A stretch of DNA of 64,000 nucleotides, taken from positions 1 to 64,000 of the forward strand of contig NZ_JAKZAM010000010.1 in NCBI RefSeq assembly GCF_022538055.1, in the 5' to 3' direction. Of the stretch, positions 1 through 8,647 are shown piece by piece. This DNA comes from Cognataquiflexum nitidum. Lineage in GTDB: Bacteria; Bacteroidota; Bacteroidia; Cytophagales; Cyclobacteriaceae. A program made the position numbers and the translations under genes. Each line of letters begins with the position of its first letter. Position 1 is the stretch's first letter. The notes beneath the pieces were generated by a model that worked only from the letters and a program-made list of their open reading frames with translations, was not told the origin of the DNA and did not search any database.

Positions 1-361
1 AAACTGCAAACCCTCAAAAAAACAGATAATCCTATCCTAGCTGCATTGTTTCAAGCCAGAAATTAGCCAAACTTGAGAAGGTGTAGTTGCAAACTACACC
101 TAGAGACACGCCATTCTACACCCAGACGGGGGCGATGGCTTTGAAATCACAGCGCTGGAATCAGACACAGCCTCAGCAATCAGTTTCCCATTCTCTACTC
201 TGAATCAAACCTCGTCTAAGAAATCTCCTTTATGAAAAATATCTCGGCTTAAGATGCTAAGTACTCCATGGGCTTATGTGAAACGCCTTTGTAGGCTTTT
301 TAACTTTTCACCAATTTTCATTCAGAAATCCCAAAAGAAAGAAATATTGCCCATTAAAAAA
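1..361. other. Gene-free stretch with a short palindrome
   Basis: No convincing coding region lies here. The open frame that starts at 254 on the plus strand is antisense to the methyltransferase gene and matches nothing. The only structure seen is a perfect 9-bp inverted repeat with a 5-nt loop at 79-101 (AGGTGTAGT / ACTACACCT). It is not followed by a T-tract, so it is not an obvious terminator. Confidence 0.5.
79..101. repeat. Short REP-like palindrome
   Basis: AGGTGTAGT at 79-87 and ACTACACCT at 93-101 form a perfect 9-bp stem around the loop TGCAA. It resembles REP-type palindromes that occur between genes in Bacteroidota, but only one copy is present in this window, so membership of a repeat family is inference. 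Confidence 0.4.
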
Positions 362-979
362 TCACTCTTTTTCCCAAACAAAAACCCCCATGGCTCTTTG
401 TCCATGCACAAGGACGCTTTTTGCGGGCTCGAGGTATTTGAGCTTGTATTTCGAAACAATCTCTTTTTCCAAGGATTCAGTCAAAAGAAACCGCTCCGAT
501 CCATCAGGCAACAAATAAACCCCATCGCCAAGATGTGGGGATTTTTCCTGCATTTCTCCCCGGCTAGTCGTCATTCTTAAGAAAAAGATTCCTCCGGGCT
601 TCAGTACCCGCATCATCTCCTCCATCATTTTCAAAAAGTGGGTTTCACTTGTGGCAAAGTGTAAAACAGCTGAGCTGATAATGGCATCGAAAGCTCCCTG
701 ATGAAAGGGCAGTTTTTCGATCAACGAAGTCTGAAAGCGGTACACATCAACCTCTTTTTGGATGGTCTGTGCATAAATCCTTGCCATCTGAATGGCAATT
801 GGATTGCTGTCGGCTCCGAATATTTGGTATCCTTCATGCAGAAAATAGACGGTATTTCTCCCCTCTCCGCAGCCGGCGTCAAGGATTTTCATTTCCTTGT
901 CAAATCGCCCTTTGAGAATCTGGTCCAGCAGGTAAATATCAATATTGCCTAATAATTGATTGAGGGATTTAATGTCCAT
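362..979 (-). CDS. Class I SAM-dependent methyltransferase
   Basis: This 205-residue protein has the Rossmann-type methyltransferase fold. Motif I (LDAGCGEGRN, residues 33-42) binds S-adenosylmethionine. It is followed by an acidic residue at the end of strand 2 (GADSNP), and by the later motifs DAIISSAVLHF and RVLKPGGIFFL. The sequence resembles the Methyltransf_11/25 group, in which the substrate cannot be read from the fold. No signal peptide or membrane segment is visible, so it should be cytosolic. Its first codons overlap the end of the patatin-like gene by 11 nt, so the two are probably translated from one message. The coupling does not reveal the substrate. Confidence 0.85.
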   Translation of the reverse strand: MDIKSLNQLLGNIDIYLLDQILKGRFDKEMKILDAGCGEGRNTVYFLHEGYQIFGADSNPIAIQMARIYAQTIQKEVDVYRFQTSLIEKLPFHQGAFDAIISSAVLHFATSETHFLKMMEEMMRVLKPGGIFFLRMTTSRGEMQEKSPHLGDGVYLLPDGSERFLLTESLEKEIVSKYKLKYLEPAKSVLVHGQRAMGVFVWEKE

Positions 980-1877
980 TTTCGTATTTATTTATGGCAG
1001 CCAGGGCTTTTTGCTTGCCGATTTCGATCAATTCCGCAGCGCGGTGAAACTCCAAGGTGCCTGCTTGGGTCCTTGAAATCTCCACGATGATATCGACTTG
1101 ATATTTTTCGAGAACCAACTCCGAAAGCTTGTCCTGAAGCATGTCAAAGGAATAATTGAGGAGATCCAAAGAACTCATCCCTTTAATTTTTTCCTCTTTC
1201 TCATTGGAAGAAAAATAGGTGGAAAACTTTTGTCGGTATTCTGTCAACCAATTGGGCAACTTTACTTTAGAAGTATCACTTTCCTTTTTCTCTCTATCTT
1301 TCAAGTTTTCTACAAAAGCGGTTTTGGGTCCATTCAGGTCAACCGCAAAAACCAAGTCAGCAATCTTCTCTTTGGGAATAAGGTTCAACGGAATGGGATT
1401 CAGGATACTTCCGTCAATGTATTCTTTGCCATGGATTTTGGCAGGGGTAAAAGCAGTCGGAATCGAGGCCGATGCACGTATGGCGGAGTACATACTCCCT
1501 TTTCGAAAAATATGCTCTTTGCCTGCGGGAATTTCGACCGCTGTGCATACAAAAGGAATGTCCAGGTCCTCAATCGGTCTGTCTTCAATGATTTTTTTGA
1601 GCGCTGCAAAAACTTTGTCCCCTTTGATAAACCCTTTGCTTGAAAGCGTAAAATCCATCAAGGAGAACACATCTATCTTATCAAGATTACAGATCCAATC
1701 TTTGAATTTGGGCAGGTTGCCACTTGCATACATGCCTCCAATAAGGGCTCCGGCTGAGCATCCTGCGATCGATACAATCTCATACCCTGATTCTTCAAGC
1801 GCTTCTATGACACCGATATGTGCCATTCCCCTTGCTCCACCACTTGAAAGTACCAATGAAACTGTTTTTTTGCTCAT
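969..1877 (-). CDS. Patatin-like phospholipase
   Basis: This 302-residue protein is a patatin-family serine hydrolase of the RssA/YlbK type, expected to release fatty acids from lipids. The N-terminus carries the glycine-rich oxyanion motif GGARG (residues 13-17), and the nucleophile elbow GCSAG puts Ser41 at the active site. The partner aspartate is Asp155 in the DGS motif. There is no signal peptide, so it is likely cytosolic or membrane-associated. The C-terminal 80 residues are charged and of unknown role. The gene begins at an ATG with no gene directly upstream and overlaps the methyltransferase gene downstream. The catalytic class is clear; the lipid substrate is not. Confidence 0.9.
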   Translation of the reverse strand: MSKKTVSLVLSSGGARGMAHIGVIEALEESGYEIVSIAGCSAGALIGGMYASGNLPKFKDWICNLDKIDVFSLMDFTLSSKGFIKGDKVFAALKKIIEDRPIEDLDIPFVCTAVEIPAGKEHIFRKGSMYSAIRASASIPTAFTPAKIHGKEYIDGSILNPIPLNLIPKEKIADLVFAVDLNGPKTAFVENLKDREKKESDTSKVKLPNWLTEYRQKFSTYFSSNEKEEKIKGMSSLDLLNYSFDMLQDKLSELVLEKYQVDIIVEISRTQAGTLEFHRAAELIEIGKQKALAAINKYENGH

Positions 1878-1941
1878 GGTTTAATATGATTTTGAAAAAT
1901 GAATGCTACTTTTCTATTTCGAAAAACGAAATTAAGCAATT

Positions 1942-2364
1942 ATGGGTCAATTCAAGCCTTTTCACCTTGCATTTCCTATCAGAGACATCGAGGAAACGCG
2001 TCAGTTTTATGGAGATCTATTGGGCTGTGACATCGGCAGAAGTACCGACAAGTGGATAGATTTCAATTTCTTTGGGCATCAGCTTTCTGCCCATATCAAG
2101 CCTGAGGAGCTTTCAATGGCCAAAGCCAATGAAGTAGATGGAAAAAATGTGCCTGTCAGACATTTTGGGGCAATCCTACCTTGGGAAGAATGGCATTCAT
2201 TGGCAGATAAGCTTCGGGACTACGGGATCGAATTCGTCATTGAACCTTATATCAGGTTCAAAGGAGAGGTAGGCGAGCAGGCCACCATGTTCTTTTTGGA
2301 TCCCTGTGGCAATGCTTTGGAGTTCAAATCCTTTCAGGACGAAAGCCAGATTTTTGCTAGATAG
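1942..2364 (+). CDS. VOC (glyoxalase/bleomycin-resistance) family protein
   Basis: This 140-residue protein has two beta-alpha-beta-beta-beta halves typical of the vicinal oxygen chelate superfamily. It starts with [22 protein letters not shown], which contains the usual first ligand His in the first strand, and it ends with a [12 protein letters not shown] strand carrying the usual metal-ligand Glu. The middle contains a further conserved His ([11 protein letters not shown]). The family includes glyoxalase I, dioxygenases and antibiotic-binding proteins, and the sequence alone does not decide between them. It stands alone, divergent from the patatin gene, with 64 bp between the two starts. 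Confidence 0.85.
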   Translation: MGQFKPFHLAFPIRDIEETRQFYGDLLGCDIGRSTDKWIDFNFFGHQLSAHIKPEELSMAKANEVDGKNVPVRHFGAILPWEEWHSLADKLRDYGIEFVIEPYIRFKGEVGEQATMFFLDPCGNALEFKSFQDESQIFAR

Positions 2365-2448
2365 CATTTCCGTCAATCTGAGTCCTTAACATTTTTGAAT
2401 TTTCAGAAAAGGAATGACGGTTGGTGTTGCGTCATCTTGAATCCGAGG

Positions 2449-2535
2449 TACAGCCTGTCCCGTTTTTTCGGGAAGGATGAAAGATCTCAGAAAAAAGAGA
2501 CCCTTCACTTCACTCAGGGTGACGACCCGCACATT
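2449..2535 (+). repeat. Dispersed repeat, copy 1
   Basis: This copy shares about 85 percent of its bases by eye with the reverse complement of 43808-43906. Shared blocks include CTTGAATCCGAGGTACAGCC, TGTCCCGTTTTTTC, GAAAGATCTCA and CACTCAG(G/A)GTGACG. Here it is purely intergenic, downstream of the VOC gene and facing the 3' end of uvrA. The other copy forms the 3' end of ribD. Confidence 0.8.
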
Positions 2536-2665
2536 TACGTCATTAATAACAAAGTGGAGAGTCTCAAAGGTTAAAGAGATTCTTCACGTCCACAAGCTGC
2601 GGTTCAGAATGGCATAATAGTAACTTTCCCTTCGACAAGCTCAGGGACCGGAGATTCATCGCTTG

Positions 2666-2714
2666 GAGTGGGAGGAGGAAAAAGCGGATCAACCGCTTTT
2701 TCCTCCTCCCACTC
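2666..2714. terminator. Exceptionally long perfect hairpin downstream of uvrA
   Basis: Positions 2666-2687 and 2693-2714 are perfect reverse complements over 22 bp with the 5-nt loop ATCAA. The arms are purine-rich (GAGTGGGAGGAGG then AAAAAGCGG). It lies 14 nt beyond the uvrA stop codon, where a terminator is expected, but there is no U-tract directly after either arm. It may end transcription from both sides or be a repeat-derived palindrome. Confidence 0.6.
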
Positions 2715-2727
2715 TTCTTGGCTTTTT

Positions 2728-5544
2728 CTATATAAATGACTCCCTCAGGTATTTGCCTGTGTAATTTCCTTCTGTTTCCATCAAGGCTTCCGGAGTTCCC
2801 TCAAAAGTCACATAACCCCCTTTTTCTCCACCCTCAGGTCCCAAATCGATAACCCAATCGGCTGCTTTGATCACTTCGGTGTTGTGCTCAATGATGATGA
2901 CCGAGTGCCCTTGGTCTATCAGTGCATTGATCGAATGGAGCAGCTTTCGGATGTCGTGAAAATGCAGACCGGTCGTCGGTTCATCAAAAATAAACAGGAC
3001 ATGGTCTCCGGGTTTGGTGCCTCCCTTTCCAAGGAAAGAAGCGAGTTTGACCCTTTGGGCTTCACCTCCCGAAAGGGTGTTGGATGATTGGCCCATACCT
3101 ATGTAACCCAAGCCAACTTCCTGCAGGGGTTGGAGTTTGTTGATGATTTGGGATTTTCCTTTGAAAAATTCCATTGCCTCATCGATCGTCATGTCCAACA
3201 CATCGGCAATATCTTTGTCATGGTATTTGATATCGAGGATTTCATTTTTGAATCTTTTGCCATGACAGGATTCACAGGTCAGGTGAATATCTGCCATAAA
3301 CTGCATCTCGACGGTCACCGTACCTTCTCCCTGACAGGCTTCGCATCTTCCGCCATCCACATTGAAGGAAAAGAATGCCGGTTTGTATCCTCTTTGCTTG
3401 GCCAAAGTCTGATCGGAATACAAAGTTCTGATTGCATCGTAGGCTTTCACATAAGTGACCGGATTGGATCTGGAGGATTTCCCTATGGGATTTTGGTCGA
3501 CAAATTCAATCTGGCTAATCTTTTTATAACTGCCATCCAATTTGTCAAACTTGCCTGTCTCATCGATGACAGTGCCTAGTGTTTTTCCGAGAGCAGGATA
3601 TAAAACCTTTTTGATCAAGGTGGATTTACCTGATCCGCTGACACCGGTGACGCAGGTCAGGGTGTTCAATGGGAATTTGACAGTCAGGTTTTTGAGGTTG
3701 TTTTCTCTTGCACCTTTGACGATGATCGTATCCCTGAACTTTCGGTTCTGGGCCTTATTTTGGATTTTTTCTTCGCCTTTCAGGTAGCGGGCGGTATAGG
3801 TATTTCCTTTGATCATCAGCTCGGTCAGGTCTCCCTGAAAAACCAACTCCCCACCCAAAACACCTGCATCAGGTCCGATATCGATGATTTGATCCGCTGC
3901 CTTCATGACTTTCTCCTCGTGCTCCACCACAATAACGGTATTGCCCATATCTCTCAAAGCCTTCAACACCTCAATCAACCTGTCGGTATCCCTTGGGTGG
4001 AGGCCGATACTTGGTTCGTCAAGGATATACATGGAGCCAACCAGCGCTGAACCCAAGGATGTCGCCAATTTGATTCTTTGGTATTCCCCACCTGAAAGTG
4101 AGGAAGTGAGACGGTTTAATGTCAGATACCCCAACCCTACTTTGTCGATGTATTCTAACCTGTTGATGATTTCTTTGAGCAATCTGTTGGCAACTTTATG
4201 TTCAGCCTCCGTCAACTCAATATTTTTGAAAAAATCAAAGGCCTTCTCGATCGGGAGCAACACAATATCTGTGATGGACTTTCCATTGATTTTGACAAAA
4301 GAAGCATCTTTTCTCAGTCTCGTTCCCCTGCAATCCGGACAGGTGGTTTTGCCCCTAAACCTGGAAAGCATGACGCGGTACTGGATTTTATGTGTTTTGG
4401 TTTCCAAATCTGCAAAAAAATCATTGAGCCCTTGGAAGTAGGAATTCCCTGTCCAGATCAATTCTTTTTGTGCATCATCCAAATCTTCATAGGCTCGGTG
4501 GATGGGAAAATCAAAATAGATACCTTTTTTAACCAAGGGTTCCAGCCATTTGCCTGAACTCTCCCCCCTCCAGGGAGCGATTGCACCTTCATAGACAGAA
4601 AGACTTTTGTCAGGAATGATCAGATCCGGATCAAGTCCGAGGACAGACCCAAAGCCTTCACATCTTTTGCATGCTCCATAGGGGTTGTTGAAGCTGAAAA
4701 AGTTGACTGATGGCAGCTCAAAACTCATTCCATCCAATTCAAAACGATCGGTGAAGGTTTTCTTTTCCTTTCCGGGTATGGTTACGGTACATTCCCCATG
4801 GCCTTCAAAAAAAGCCGTCTGTACTGAATCCGCGATCCTGAACTGATTGTCTTCGTCTTCTTTTTGGATGGAGATACGGTCGATCAAAATCTGATAGCTT
4901 CCTTTTGGCAGGGTAGGCGCTCCTACCAAATCCTCCACAAAATAGGCATCACCATCTACGAGTACACGGGTGAATCCTTTCTGAAGGAGCAATTCCATTT
5001 CTTTGAGCATCGTCCTGCCATTCATCTGTTGTAGTGGACAGGAGATCATTACTTTTTCCCCTTCTTCGAAAGTGTGGATAAAGTCCACCACATCGCTGAC
5101 GGTATGGTGTCGGACTTCATCCCCGCTTACAGGAGAAATGGTCTTGCCGATTCTGCTAAAAAGCAGCTTGAGGTAATCGTAGATTTCAGTGGTCGTACCG
5201 ACTGTAGACCGGGGATTTTTGGTACTGGCTTTCTGTTGGATGGCGATGGCTGGGGAGACACCTTTGATGTATTCGACATCCGGTTTTTCCATTCTGCCTA
5301 GAAACTGACGGGCATAGGAGCTCAGACTTTCGACATACATTCTTTGGCCTTCGGCAAAGAGCGTGTCAAAAGCCAGGGAGGATTTTCCCGAACCGGAAAG
5401 TCCGGTGATTACCACAAGTTTATTTCTGGGAATGGCGACGCTCAGGCTTTTGAGGTTATTGACCTTGGCGTTTTTGATGATGATGAATTCCTTGGGATCA
5501 AGGTTTTCTATAGAAGGAGATTGAAATTCGGTGCTTACACTCAT
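2728..5544 (-). CDS. uvrA: Excinuclease ABC subunit UvrA
   Basis: UvrA recognises damaged DNA as a dimer and loads UvrB in nucleotide-excision repair. The chosen ATG gives 938 residues, the normal family length. Two ABC ATPase modules are visible, each with a Walker A ([10 protein letters not shown] near the N-terminus, [10 protein letters not shown] in the second half), an LSGGE signature ([16 protein letters not shown]) and a Walker B with DEP. Zinc-binding CxxC pairs occur at [16 protein letters not shown] and [17 protein letters not shown] longer frame begins 10 codons upstream at 5574. I prefer the ATG at 5544 because a TAACTTTG -7 element ends 5 nt before it. Confidence 0.97.
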   Translation of the reverse strand: MSVSTEFQSPSIENLDPKEFIIIKNAKVNNLKSLSVAIPRNKLVVITGLSGSGKSSLAFDTLFAEGQRMYVESLSSYARQFLGRMEKPDVEYIKGVSPAIAIQQKASTKNPRSTVGTTTEIYDYLKLLFSRIGKTISPVSGDEVRHHTVSDVVDFIHTFEEGEKVMISCPLQQMNGRTMLKEMELLLQKGFTRVLVDGDAYFVEDLVGAPTLPKGSYQILIDRISIQKEDEDNQFRIADSVQTAFFEGHGECTVTIPGKEKKTFTDRFELDGMSFELPSVNFFSFNNPYGACKRCEGFGSVLGLDPDLIIPDKSLSVYEGAIAPWRGESSGKWLEPLVKKGIYFDFPIHRAYEDLDDAQKELIWTGNSYFQGLNDFFADLETKTHKIQYRVMLSRFRGKTTCPDCRGTRLRKDASFVKINGKSITDIVLLPIEKAFDFFKNIELTEAEHKVANRLLKEIINRLEYIDKVGLGYLTLNRLTSSLSGGEYQRIKLATSLGSALVGSMYILDEPSIGLHPRDTDRLIEVLKALRDMGNTVIVVEHEEKVMKAADQIIDIGPDAGVLGGELVFQGDLTELMIKGNTYTARYLKGEEKIQNKAQNRKFRDTIIVKGARENNLKNLTVKFPLNTLTCVTGVSGSGKSTLIKKVLYPALGKTLGTVIDETGKFDKLDGSYKKISQIEFVDQNPIGKSSRSNPVTYVKAYDAIRTLYSDQTLAKQRGYKPAFFSFNVDGGRCEACQGEGTVTVEMQFMADIHLTCESCHGKRFKNEILDIKYHDKDIADVLDMTIDEAMEFFKGKSQIINKLQPLQEVGLGYIGMGQSSNTLSGGEAQRVKLASFLGKGGTKPGDHVLFIFDEPTTGLHFHDIRKLLHSINALIDQGHSVIIIEHNTEVIKAADWVIDLGPEGGEKGGYVTFEGTPEALMETEGNYTGKYLRESFI

Positions 5545-5549
5545 AGATA

Positions 5550-5557
5550 CAAAGTTA
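5550..5557 (-). promoter_or_regulatory. Predicted -7 element of uvrA (possible leaderless start)
   Basis: On the minus strand this reads TAACTTTG, a match to the Bacteroidota -7 consensus TAnnTTTG. It ends 5 nt before the ATG at 5544, so transcription would start at or next to the start codon. No clear TTG at -33 with ideal spacing was seen. Confidence 0.5.
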
Positions 5558-5594
5558 CCCAAACAACAGCTCAAAAGGTAATTTGTTGGAAAGT

Positions 5595-6179
5595 TTAGAC
5601 CTCAACCTGCCAAAGAATATAGGCATAGACGAAATACCTCAGGATTCTAAAAAGGCTGTTGAGGAGGTATTTTGTTTTGTCCAGTCCACCTGCCCCTGCA
5701 AGCAATGATACAGCGGAAAATGGTATCGGGGTGACGGAAGCCACGATCACCAGGTAGCCGCCATATTGGTCAAACATTTTTTGGTATTTTTTGAGGAATT
5801 TGTTTTCTCCATTTAGCCAGGAGACTTTTCCTTTGAGAAACTTGCCAATGGTGAAATTCAGAAAACCAGCTGCATATGAGATCAGAGAAAGCGTGCCGAT
5901 ACTTATAAAATACGGCCCAAAATACCCAGTTTCCATGGACCAAAGCATGAAAATCTCCGGTGGAATGATACCGAAGATGATCTCCGAAGCAACGAAGACT
6001 GCCAAGACCAACATGGGATTATTGTATATCGAGCCAAACCAAAGCATCCGATCCTCCTCTGTTGTCCCTTTTCTCAGAAGATAAAAAATCAGAACCAATA
6101 TTGCCAAGAAGAAAAAGCCTTTCAGGATGTTTTTTACCAGAAAATCGGTTTTTTCATTTGAAAATCTTATCCGGTTCAT
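5595..6179 (-). CDS. VTT-domain (SNARE-associated/DedA-like) inner-membrane protein
   Basis: This 194-residue protein has an N-terminal membrane segment (residues about 17-35) followed by a VTT/DedA-like core. The core has the acidic-proline re-entrant stretch FGIIPPEIFMLWS, a glycine-rich helix, and the later re-entrant SVTPIPFSAVSLLAGAGG. The family belongs to the YqaA/TVP38 group of membrane proteins, in which lipid scrambling or small-molecule transport roles have been shown for some members. The gene lies about 50 nt upstream of uvrA on the same strand and could share a message, but the uvrA promoter-like element makes separate expression possible. The substrate is unknown. Confidence 0.8.
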   Translation of the reverse strand: MNRIRFSNEKTDFLVKNILKGFFFLAILVLIFYLLRKGTTEEDRMLWFGSIYNNPMLVLAVFVASEIIFGIIPPEIFMLWSMETGYFGPYFISIGTLSLISYAAGFLNFTIGKFLKGKVSWLNGENKFLKKYQKMFDQYGGYLVIVASVTPIPFSAVSLLAGAGGLDKTKYLLNSLFRILRYFVYAYILWQVEV

Positions 6180-6299
6180 AATTTCTAGTTTTTCATAACC
6201 TAATAAAGGTAGAAAGGAAATCCAATGATTTCCTGTTTTTGCTGAACTCGTTTCTTCAATTTTGGCTTAATTTGAAAAAAATTGTCAACCAACAATATC

Positions 6300-6812
6300 A
6301 TGAAAATAGAGAAAAACAAAGTTGTGGCGATCAGCTATGAGCTGCATGTCGACGATGGGGAAAATGGGAAGGAACATTTTGAAAGTGTCAAGAGAGAGCA
6401 GGCCTTTCATTTTCTTTTTGGCACAGGTCACGTACTACCGGCTTTGGAGGCTGTTTTTGAAGGAAAAGAAGCAGGAGATAAGTTTGAGGTTTTTATTGAT
6501 TTCGAACATGGCTATGGAGATTATGATGAAAGCAAAAAAGTGATCGTCCCAAAAGCTAACTTTAAGGAAGACGGCAAAAAAGCCAAGAATTCCCTTCGGG
6601 TCGGCCAAGTAGTCCCGATGCAGGATGACCAAGGCAATCAACTGAGAGGAGAAATCACCAAGATTGATTACAGAGGAGTCCATATGGATTTCAATTCACC
6701 GTTGGCGGGATTGGATCTCTACTTTGAAGGAGAAATAGTGTCTGTCAGGGATGCCTCTCCGGAAGAAATCGACCATGGTCATGTGCATGGTGAAGGTGGG
6801 CATCAACATTGA
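6300..6812 (+). CDS. slyD: SlyD-type FKBP peptidyl-prolyl isomerase
   Basis: This protein has the SlyD layout. A split FKBP domain at residues about 1-70 and 120-150 is interrupted by an insert-in-flap chaperone domain around residues 75-120 (VIVPKANF). The tail is short and His-rich (HGHVHGEGGHQH), like the metal-binding tail of E. coli SlyD. It should act in the cytosol on proline isomerisation and possibly on nickel handling. The frame is open back to a TTG at 6282, but the ATG at 6300 fits the family start MKIEKNKVV. The 170-residue length is normal. It is the last ordinary gene before the AT-rich island. Confidence 0.88.
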   Translation: MKIEKNKVVAISYELHVDDGENGKEHFESVKREQAFHFLFGTGHVLPALEAVFEGKEAGDKFEVFIDFEHGYGDYDESKKVIVPKANFKEDGKKAKNSLRVGQVVPMQDDQGNQLRGEITKIDYRGVHMDFNSPLAGLDLYFEGEIVSVRDASPEEIDHGHVHGEGGHQH

Positions 6813-6950
6813 TCATTAATGTTTTTAAAAACCCTACATCTAAAAAATAAAAAAATACGTTAAAGTATAAGTGAATCTTGGATTCCAAAACACATTTTAA
6901 TATTATTGACAAATCAATTTAATTCACTTATTTTGATAAAATTTGAAATA

Positions 6951-7289
6951 ATGGCTGAAAATAAAATTAAGTGTAAGTACATTTTCGAAGAAAATTATAA
7001 TCCCGTTTACATAAATGGAGCCCAAGGTGGAATTAATCCTTTGGGAGAGATAGTCGTGAATTTTTATCTAGAAAGGAATGCTTTACCAAAATCCCAAACA
7101 TTTTCAATCGAAAATGGAATAATGGGTAAAGAATCAGCAGAAGTTGAACCAGAAGATTTGAAAAACAGCTTTGTTAGAATTATTCAAAATGGAATAATTA
7201 TGAATTATCAAACGGCAAAAGAAATTCACAGGTGGCTAGGTGAACATATATCATCTCTAGAAATAATTTCAAAAATAAATGAGAAATAG
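6951..7289 (+). CDS. Unknown protein, first gene of AT-rich cassette
   Basis: I do not assign a function. The 112-residue product starts with MAENKIKCKYIF. Its recognisable blocks are VYINGAQGGINPLGEIVVNFYLER and VRIIQNGIIMNYQTAKEIHRWLG. The second resembles the C-terminal helix of DUF3467-like small proteins, but the similarity is weak. There is no signal peptide or membrane segment. The frame opens at a TTG at 6906; the ATG at 6951 is preferred. Its last 11 nt overlap the next gene, and all three cassette genes overlap, so they are almost certainly one operon. Base composition is visibly more AT-rich than in the flanking genes, which suggests transfer. Confidence 0.65.
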   Translation: MAENKIKCKYIFEENYNPVYINGAQGGINPLGEIVVNFYLERNALPKSQTFSIENGIMGKESAEVEPEDLKNSFVRIIQNGIIMNYQTAKEIHRWLGEHISSLEIISKINEK

Positions 7290-7797
7290 AAATATAATAA
7301 CAGACACCAGAAAAGGATATAGCGATTTATTAAAGTATGCAGCTTTAATATTAATTGCTGATTCAACTTCTCAAATCCCAAGAATTATTGAAGAACCAAT
7401 AATTTTCTCTTATCACAAGCCTGTTGGGTCACAAAATTCAACAAGATTTAATGATTCAAATCGATATTCACTTGAAAAATTAAAGCTTAATAAACAAACT
7501 CTATTTCATCTTAAAAATTTAAAATCAAATTGGAATGGATATAACTCCAAACCTATTAACGAAGAAGTAATTCAAATTACTGAGGATATTATTTCTCAAT
7601 TAGATTATCAACCAAAATTGTTCCCAACCGGAAGAGGTACAATTCAAATTGAATTTTTTAAAGATGAAAATAATCTGTTAGAAATAGAAGTTTTCGAAAA
7701 AGAACTTTTCATGTATAAAATTAAAAATGGAGAGGAAATGGAAAGAAATATGAGTTTTGATGATTTACCAAAAGTCATAACTGAATTCCATGTTTAA
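7279..7797 (+). CDS. Unknown NWxGY-type protein, second gene of cassette
   Basis: This 172-residue product of unknown function has a poorly structured, basic N-terminus. The core is LKSNWNGYNSKPINEEVI, then a proline-bearing PTGRGTIQIEF strand and an alternating LEIEVFEKELFMYKI stretch. I recall the NWDGYGA.PI / PT..G.IQLEW pattern from small uncharacterised proteins in many bacteria, often beside transposons or toxin-antitoxin genes. That is recollection, not a search. The gene overlaps its upstream neighbour by 11 nt and its downstream neighbour by 8 nt. Codon use is strongly AT-biased. Confidence 0.62.
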   Translation: MRNRNIITDTRKGYSDLLKYAALILIADSTSQIPRIIEEPIIFSYHKPVGSQNSTRFNDSNRYSLEKLKLNKQTLFHLKNLKSNWNGYNSKPINEEVIQITEDIISQLDYQPKLFPTGRGTIQIEFFKDENNLLEIEVFEKELFMYKIKNGEEMERNMSFDDLPKVITEFHV

Positions 7798-8158
7798 TGA
7801 AAATATTGATGACAACGAATTTTTATTTAGAGGGGTTGTAAATGTAAATTGGGACTTTGAAAATGATAGACCTTCATCTGCTACATTCAAAGATTCGTTT
7901 GGAGTTTCGGTAGACAGAGATGGTGGAAGATCTCAATCTGAATGTGTTAGCGAATTGTTATCAAAAAAAAATTTTATAGCAATTTGCAAGGTACTTACAT
8001 ATGATGTTAGGGAAATAGGCGCAATTGTTAAATATCTACCAATTATTCCTGATAATGTTTACCATTCTGAGATACATGATTCTATTGAAGTAATTCAATT
8101 AAAAGGTAAAAAACCCAATAAAATCAGGGATAAATCTTTAACTGTTTTTAAAAAGTAA
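7790..8158 (+). CDS. Unknown protein with PSSxxFKD / VSVDRDGG motif, third gene of cassette
   Basis: This 122-residue product is of unknown function. The N-terminal half holds the striking blocks NWDFENDRPSSATFKDS and GVSVDRDGGRSQSE. The C-terminal half is a beta-rich stretch with AICKVLTYDV and NVYHSEIHDS, ending in a lysine-rich tail. Conserved Arg, Lys, Asp and His residues inside these blocks look like functional residues rather than a purely structural domain. I recall similar PSS.AFKD..G.SVDR proteins paired with NWxGY proteins in other genomes. The gene ends 5 nt before the displaced threonine dehydratase fragment. Confidence 0.62.
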   Translation: MFNENIDDNEFLFRGVVNVNWDFENDRPSSATFKDSFGVSVDRDGGRSQSECVSELLSKKNFIAICKVLTYDVREIGAIVKYLPIIPDNVYHSEIHDSIEVIQLKGKKPNKIRDKSLTVFKK

Positions 8159-8163
8159 TTCGT

Positions 8164-8295
8164 TTAAAATGGCAATTTCCCCAAATCCACATTTCCTCCG
8201 GAAAGGATAATTCCCACTTTTTGACCCTTGAACCTTTCTTTGTTTTTCAGTAATGCCGCCAAGGGTACCGCACAGCTTGGCTCAATGATGATTTT
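8164..8295 (-). pseudogene. Displaced 3' end of a threonine dehydratase gene
   Basis: This 132-nt segment encodes the last 43 codons and stop of the threonine dehydratase found intact at 8925-9881, in the same orientation. Compared with 8925-9056, the region 8171-8295 has eight base differences in 125 nt, and by my reading all eight are synonymous. It even keeps its own stop (TAA against TGA in the intact copy). Homology stops abruptly at 8295, just after the codons for the sequence IIIEPSC. It is a fragment of a functional diverged allele rather than a decayed recent duplicate. Confidence 0.9.
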
Positions 8296-8379
8296 ATCTA
8301 TTTTTTTAAAGTTCCATTAAAAATCAGGAAGTAATCAGGATAAAAAATACCAGATTAAAGGTTGAAAAAAAAATTTAAA

Positions 8380-8640
8380 ATGCCTGAGATTTCAAGATTC
8401 TAAGGGATAGTTATCCGAATGTATTTTCAAGACCACAACCCTCCACATTTTCATGCCGAATACCAAGGCATGAATGCAGAATACGATATAAAAACATTGG
8501 ATGTTATTGCAGGAAATTTACCAAAAAGAGCCCATGCCTTGGTGTTGGAATGGGCATCACAACATAAAGAAGAATTATTGAACAATTGGGAAAAAGCAAC
8601 CGTTCCTACTAAATTAGATAGTATCGAACCATTAAATTAA
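8380..8640 (+). pseudogene. DUF4160 gene with nonsense codon at position 8
   Basis: The frame starts MPEISRF, hits TAA at 8401-8403, and continues in frame with GIVIRMYFQDHNPPHFHAEY, the classical DUF4160 N-terminus and HPPHFHA core. Full-length relatives usually read MPEISRF-x-GIVI, so a single base change explains the stop. An ATG at 8419, codon 14 of the frame, could restart a 73-residue product that keeps the PPHFH motif. The gene sits 7 nt before a DUF2442 gene. Such pairs have been proposed as toxin-antitoxin-like modules. Whether the restart product works cannot be told from sequence. Confidence 0.8.
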
Positions 8641-8647
8641 CACAACC

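Larger units (their letters stand above)
2365..2727. other. Intergenic mosaic of dispersed repeats
   Basis: This 363-nt gap has no gene. It contains one copy of a dispersed repeat (2449-2535) that recurs inverted at 43808-43906. It also contains a segment around 2630-2652 with the words CTTCGACAAGCTCAGGGACC, which I know as a widespread interspersed sequence in bacterial genomes. A very long perfect hairpin sits at 2666-2714. Confidence 0.6.

Noticed and set aside
254..580. Plus-strand frame of 108 codons in the first kilobase
   Set aside because: It overlaps the methyltransferase gene on the other strand and its translation looks like a shadow, with no family pattern.
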